NCBI GenBank assembly: GCA_013695925.1
Contig: JACCZO010000423.1
Location: 1-8,313, forward strand
Source of the DNA: Chthoniobacterales bacterium
Lineage (GTDB): Bacteria > Verrucomicrobiota > Verrucomicrobiia > Chthoniobacterales > UBA10450
DNA: 8,313 nucleotides
Direction of reading: 5' to 3'
The notes below the pieces were generated by a model. That model was not told the DNA's origin. It did not search any database and saw only the letters and a program-made list of their open reading frames with translations. Positions 6,595 through 8,313 of the stretch are shown in pieces (position 1 is the first letter of the stretch; every line of letters begins with the position of its first letter). A program made the translations under genes and the position numbers.

Positions 6595-6631
6595 TCGGCT
6601 TGGCCTAACGTCGTCGCGCTGCGCTGGGAGG

Positions 6632-6651
6632 GGACGACCGCCCTGTCGTCC
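6632..6651. repeat. Short GC-rich hairpin, possible REP-like element
   Basis: The arms GGACGAC (6632-6638) and GTCGTCC (6645-6651) flank a 6-base loop. A GACTTTTCT stretch follows on the + strand, terminator-like, but no + strand gene precedes it. The core GACCGCCCTG resembles the loop sequence of the 4622-4658 inverted repeat (GACCGTCGCCCTG), so both may belong to one dispersed family; that is inference. Confidence 0.45.
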
Positions 6652-6764
6652 GACTTTTCTCTAGCTTTTGGTTTAGCTTTCCTTTCCCAAGGAGACCGAA
6701 AGTACGCGAACCCCGAGGCGCTCGATCGCGGTGCGTGCCGCGCGCCCTCGCGTGCCGGTTCCGG

Positions 6765-7256
6765 CTAGTACGGAATCTTATCCGGCTTCGCCGTCCACTC
6801 GCGGAAGAGAGCGAGCGAATGTTCGCGTTCGATCTGTTCCATCGGGAGGGAGCGGGCCGCGATCTCGAGCGGGAGCTGTTCGTAGATGAAGTCGTCGTCG
6901 AAGCCGATCTCGGCCGCATCATGCCGGGTGCAGGCGTAGAACACCCGGTCGAGCCGGGCCCAGTAAATCGCCGCCAGGCACATCGGGCAGGGCTCGCAGC
7001 TCGTGTAAAGCTCGCAGCCTTTCAATTCAAACCGCCCTAACGAGCGACAGGCTTCGCGGATGGCCATGACTTCGGCGTGCGCGGTCGGGTCGAGCAGACT
7101 GGTGACCCGGTTGTGGCCGCGGCCGACGACCTTTCCCTCGCACACCACCACCGCCCCGAACGGACCGCCGCCGCCCGCGGTCATGCCGTGTCGGCCTAAC
7201 GACACCGCCTCGCGCATCCATTGTGCGCGCTCCTGCTCGTTAGGGTGATTTTCCAT
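6765..7256 (-). CDS. guaD: Guanine deaminase, cytidine-deaminase fold (GuaD)
   Basis: This 163-residue zinc hydrolase should convert guanine to xanthine and ammonia in the cytoplasm, the entry step of guanine catabolism. The zinc site is complete: His60-Ala-Glu62 and PCPMC with Cys90 and Cys93. Features specific to the Bacillus subtilis GuaD type, as opposed to tRNA adenosine deaminases, are GGPFGAV, DPTAHAE, LYTSCEPCPMC, AIYWAR and GFDDDFIY. The C-terminal tyrosine (Tyr163) is also present; in B. subtilis GuaD the last tyrosine reaches the active site. The ATG at 7256 is chosen: its first base is the last base of the upstream aminotransferase's TGA (TGATG), indicating translational coupling. 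A TTG at 7259 would add one residue. Two TTA leucine codons (in SLGRHG and SLGRFE) fall in GTTAGG motifs. Confidence 0.93.
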   Translation of the reverse strand: MENHPNEQERAQWMREAVSLGRHGMTAGGGGPFGAVVVCEGKVVGRGHNRVTSLLDPTAHAEVMAIREACRSLGRFELKGCELYTSCEPCPMCLAAIYWARLDRVFYACTRHDAAEIGFDDDFIYEQLPLEIAARSLPMEQIEREHSLALFREWTAKPDKIPY

Positions 7257-8313
7257 CAAAGCGTGCTGAGGGCCTGGTCGAGTACTTCAAGAATGAAGTC
7301 GGCGTCCCCTTTGTGGATGCACATGGGCGGCGAGAAACGAATCGTTTGCCCCTGCAAACCGCCTTTGCCTAACAACAGGCCCATGTCGCGGCACGCCTCG
7401 AGGACATGTGCGCACTCCGCCTTGGCCGGTTCCTTTGTCGCGCGATCCTTGACCAGCTCGATCCCGAGCATGAGGCCTTTGCCGCGCGCGTCTCCGATGA
7501 TGTTGTGTTTTTCTTTCAGGCGCTGGAGGCCGGCGCTGAGGTGCTGGCCCATCGCGAGCGAGTTGGCCTGCAGTTTTTCGCGCTCGATTACTTCCAAGAC
7601 CGCTTTGCCTTGCGCCGAGACAACCGGGTTGCCGCCGAAGGTGTTGAAATGGATTCGTTGTGAAAGAGCGGCCGCGATCTTCGGCGTCGTGACGACTGCG
7701 CCTAACGGGCAGCCGTTGCCGATGCCTTTGGCCATGCAGACGATGTCGGGGATGACGCCTTGGGTTTCGAAGCCCCAATAATGCGTGCCGGTGCGGCCGA
7801 AGCCGGATTGCACCTCATCCGCGATGCAGACGCCGCCCGCGGCGCGGACGTGCTCGTAGGCGTGCTCGAGGTAGCCGTCGGGGAAGACGATGCAGCCGCC
7901 TACGCCCTGGATCGACTCGGCGATGAAGCCGGCGATCTGGCCCGGGGTGGCATAATCGATCAGGTTCTTGACGTCGGCGGCGTAATTTTTGCCGGCGTCG
8001 GGATTGTCGTGGCCCCAAATGCCGCGATAGGGATCGGGCGTGATGGAGTGATGCACGCCGAAGCTTTGCGGGACGTTGTATTTCCAGGTGGAATGCGCGG
8101 TCAGACCCATGCCGGAGGCGTTGCCGCCGTGGTAGGCGTTGCGGAGCGCGATCATGTCGTAGTTGCCGGTGTAGGCGCGCGCCATGAGCATCGCGAGATC
8201 GTTCGCTTCCGAGCCGGAATTGACGAAGTAGCAAACCTTGAGGTCGCCCGGCATCTTCGAGGCCATCTTCTCGGCGTACTCGGCGATGTTCGGGTGCAAA
8301 TAGATCGTGGTCG
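7256..8313 (-). CDS. Class III PLP aminotransferase, AGXT2-like (5' end outside window)
   Basis: A pyridoxal-phosphate aminotransferase closely resembling alanine-glyoxylate/3-aminoisobutyrate-pyruvate aminotransferase 2. About 352 codons are visible and the N-terminal part (perhaps 80-100 residues) lies beyond the right edge; the frame is open to the edge, reading TTIYLHP. Motifs in order are FVNSGSEAN (phosphate-binding region), LRNAYHGG, the ADEVQSGFGRTG block with the ring-nitrogen aspartate, MAKGIGNG with the Schiff-base lysine (codon 7729-7727), and HFNTFGGNP. The reaction is transfer of an amino group from alanine, beta-alanine or 3-aminoisobutyrate-type donors to glyoxylate or pyruvate; the exact substrate cannot be read from the sequence. 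Overlap with guaD suggests a nucleobase-degradation operon, since pyrimidine breakdown yields beta-amino acids. Other class III enzymes (ornithine or GABA type) fit less well. Confidence 0.9.
   Translation of the reverse strand, partial: TTIYLHPNIAEYAEKMASKMPGDLKVCYFVNSGSEANDLAMLMARAYTGNYDMIALRNAYHGGNASGMGLTAHSTWKYNVPQSFGVHHSITPDPYRGIWGHDNPDAGKNYAADVKNLIDYATPGQIAGFIAESIQGVGGCIVFPDGYLEHAYEHVRAAGGVCIADEVQSGFGRTGTHYWGFETQGVIPDIVCMAKGIGNGCPLGAVVTTPKIAAALSQRIHFNTFGGNPVVSAQGKAVLEVIEREKLQANSLAMGQHLSAGLQRLKEKHNIIGDARGKGLMLGIELVKDRATKEPAKAECAHVLEACRDMGLLLGKGGLQGQTIRFSPPMCIHKGDADFILEVLDQALSTL

Larger units (their letters stand above)
6293..6764. other. Spacer between guaD and comM, no convincing gene
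   Basis: About 470 bases upstream of comM and downstream of the guanine deaminase gene. It holds a 15-base tandem duplication, a 7-base-pair hairpin, one CGTTAGG-type motif (6604-6609) and a T-rich stretch (6655-6690) with two near-copies of TAGCTTT. An 87-codon + strand frame crosses it but shows no recognisable domain, and its repeats merely reflect the tandem duplication. The comM promoter should be here; I cannot identify one reliably. Confidence 0.6.
3755..7706. repeat. Scattered GTTAGG/CCTAAC motif sites (YGTTAGGS)
   Basis: There are nine sites: 3755-3760, 4286-4291, 5789-5794, 6604-6609, 7036-7041, 7195-7200, 7239-7244, 7368-7373 and 7701-7706. On the strand reading GTTAGG, every site is preceded by C or T (six by C) and followed by G or C. 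Eight fall within 4286-7706, where about 1-2 would be expected at ~60% GC by a rough base-composition estimate. They sit in coding DNA, across a stop codon and in a spacer. The function is unknown. Confidence 0.6.

Noticed and set aside
6505..6768. 87-codon + strand frame in the guaD-comM spacer
   Set aside because: No recognisable domain or ribosome binding site; its internal LRGEP duplication is only the 15-base tandem repeat, and the frame runs into the guaD 3' end.
1..8313. CRISPR array, tRNA, rRNA, insertion sequence or toxin-antitoxin pair
   Set aside because: Looked for on both strands. The only dense repeat is the coding Thr/Pro array, and no transposase or RNA-gene signature was seen.

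Overview
The window looks like a soil or freshwater Verrucomicrobiota genome, most likely of the Chthoniobacterales/Spartobacteria type. This rests on moderately high GC, weak or absent Shine-Dalgarno sequences, and a ~120-residue terminal repeat (NISTR ... IGGF ... RAIGPSL ... LADPxLEL ... NDNW ... GVGLVEVYDL) that I associate from memory with secreted proteins of that phylum. The lineage call is inference; no rRNA or other marker is present.

Left half (about 1-4126, + strand): three consecutive genes for exported proteins, all ending in the same repeat. The first is cut by the window edge and only its terminal repeat is visible. The second has a signal peptide, a plastocyanin-like type-1 copper domain, a 68-residue Thr/Pro linker and two repeats. 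The third has a signal peptide, a diheme cytochrome c region resembling the SO2930/HNE_0200 family, an Ig-like segment and two repeats. A copper protein and a multiheme protein side by side with the same C-terminal module suggest extracytoplasmic redox proteins sharing a surface-anchoring or sorting domain.

Junction (4128-4277): directly after the third gene's stop lies a short open segment that reads like the last ~49 residues of an amidohydrolase, probably the relic of a truncated gene.

Right half (4287-8313, - strand): an ordinary chromosomal set read leftward. From right to left it holds an AGXT2-like class III aminotransferase (cut by the right edge), a guanine deaminase overlapping it by one base (TGATG), a ~420-base spacer with a tandem repeat and a hairpin, a ComM/YifB AAA+ ATPase, a 158-base spacer with a hairpin and a doubtful 40-codon ORF, and a DUF4326 protein. 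The aminotransferase-deaminase pair points to nucleobase or amino-nitrogen catabolism. ComM is a branch-migration helicase used in natural transformation.

The most unusual base-level signal is a short motif, YGTTAGGS (mostly CGTTAGG), concentrated in the right half. There it accounts for every TTA leucine codon seen in the minus-strand genes and also occurs across a stop codon and in the spacer. No CRISPR array, tRNA, rRNA, insertion sequence or complete new system was recognised.
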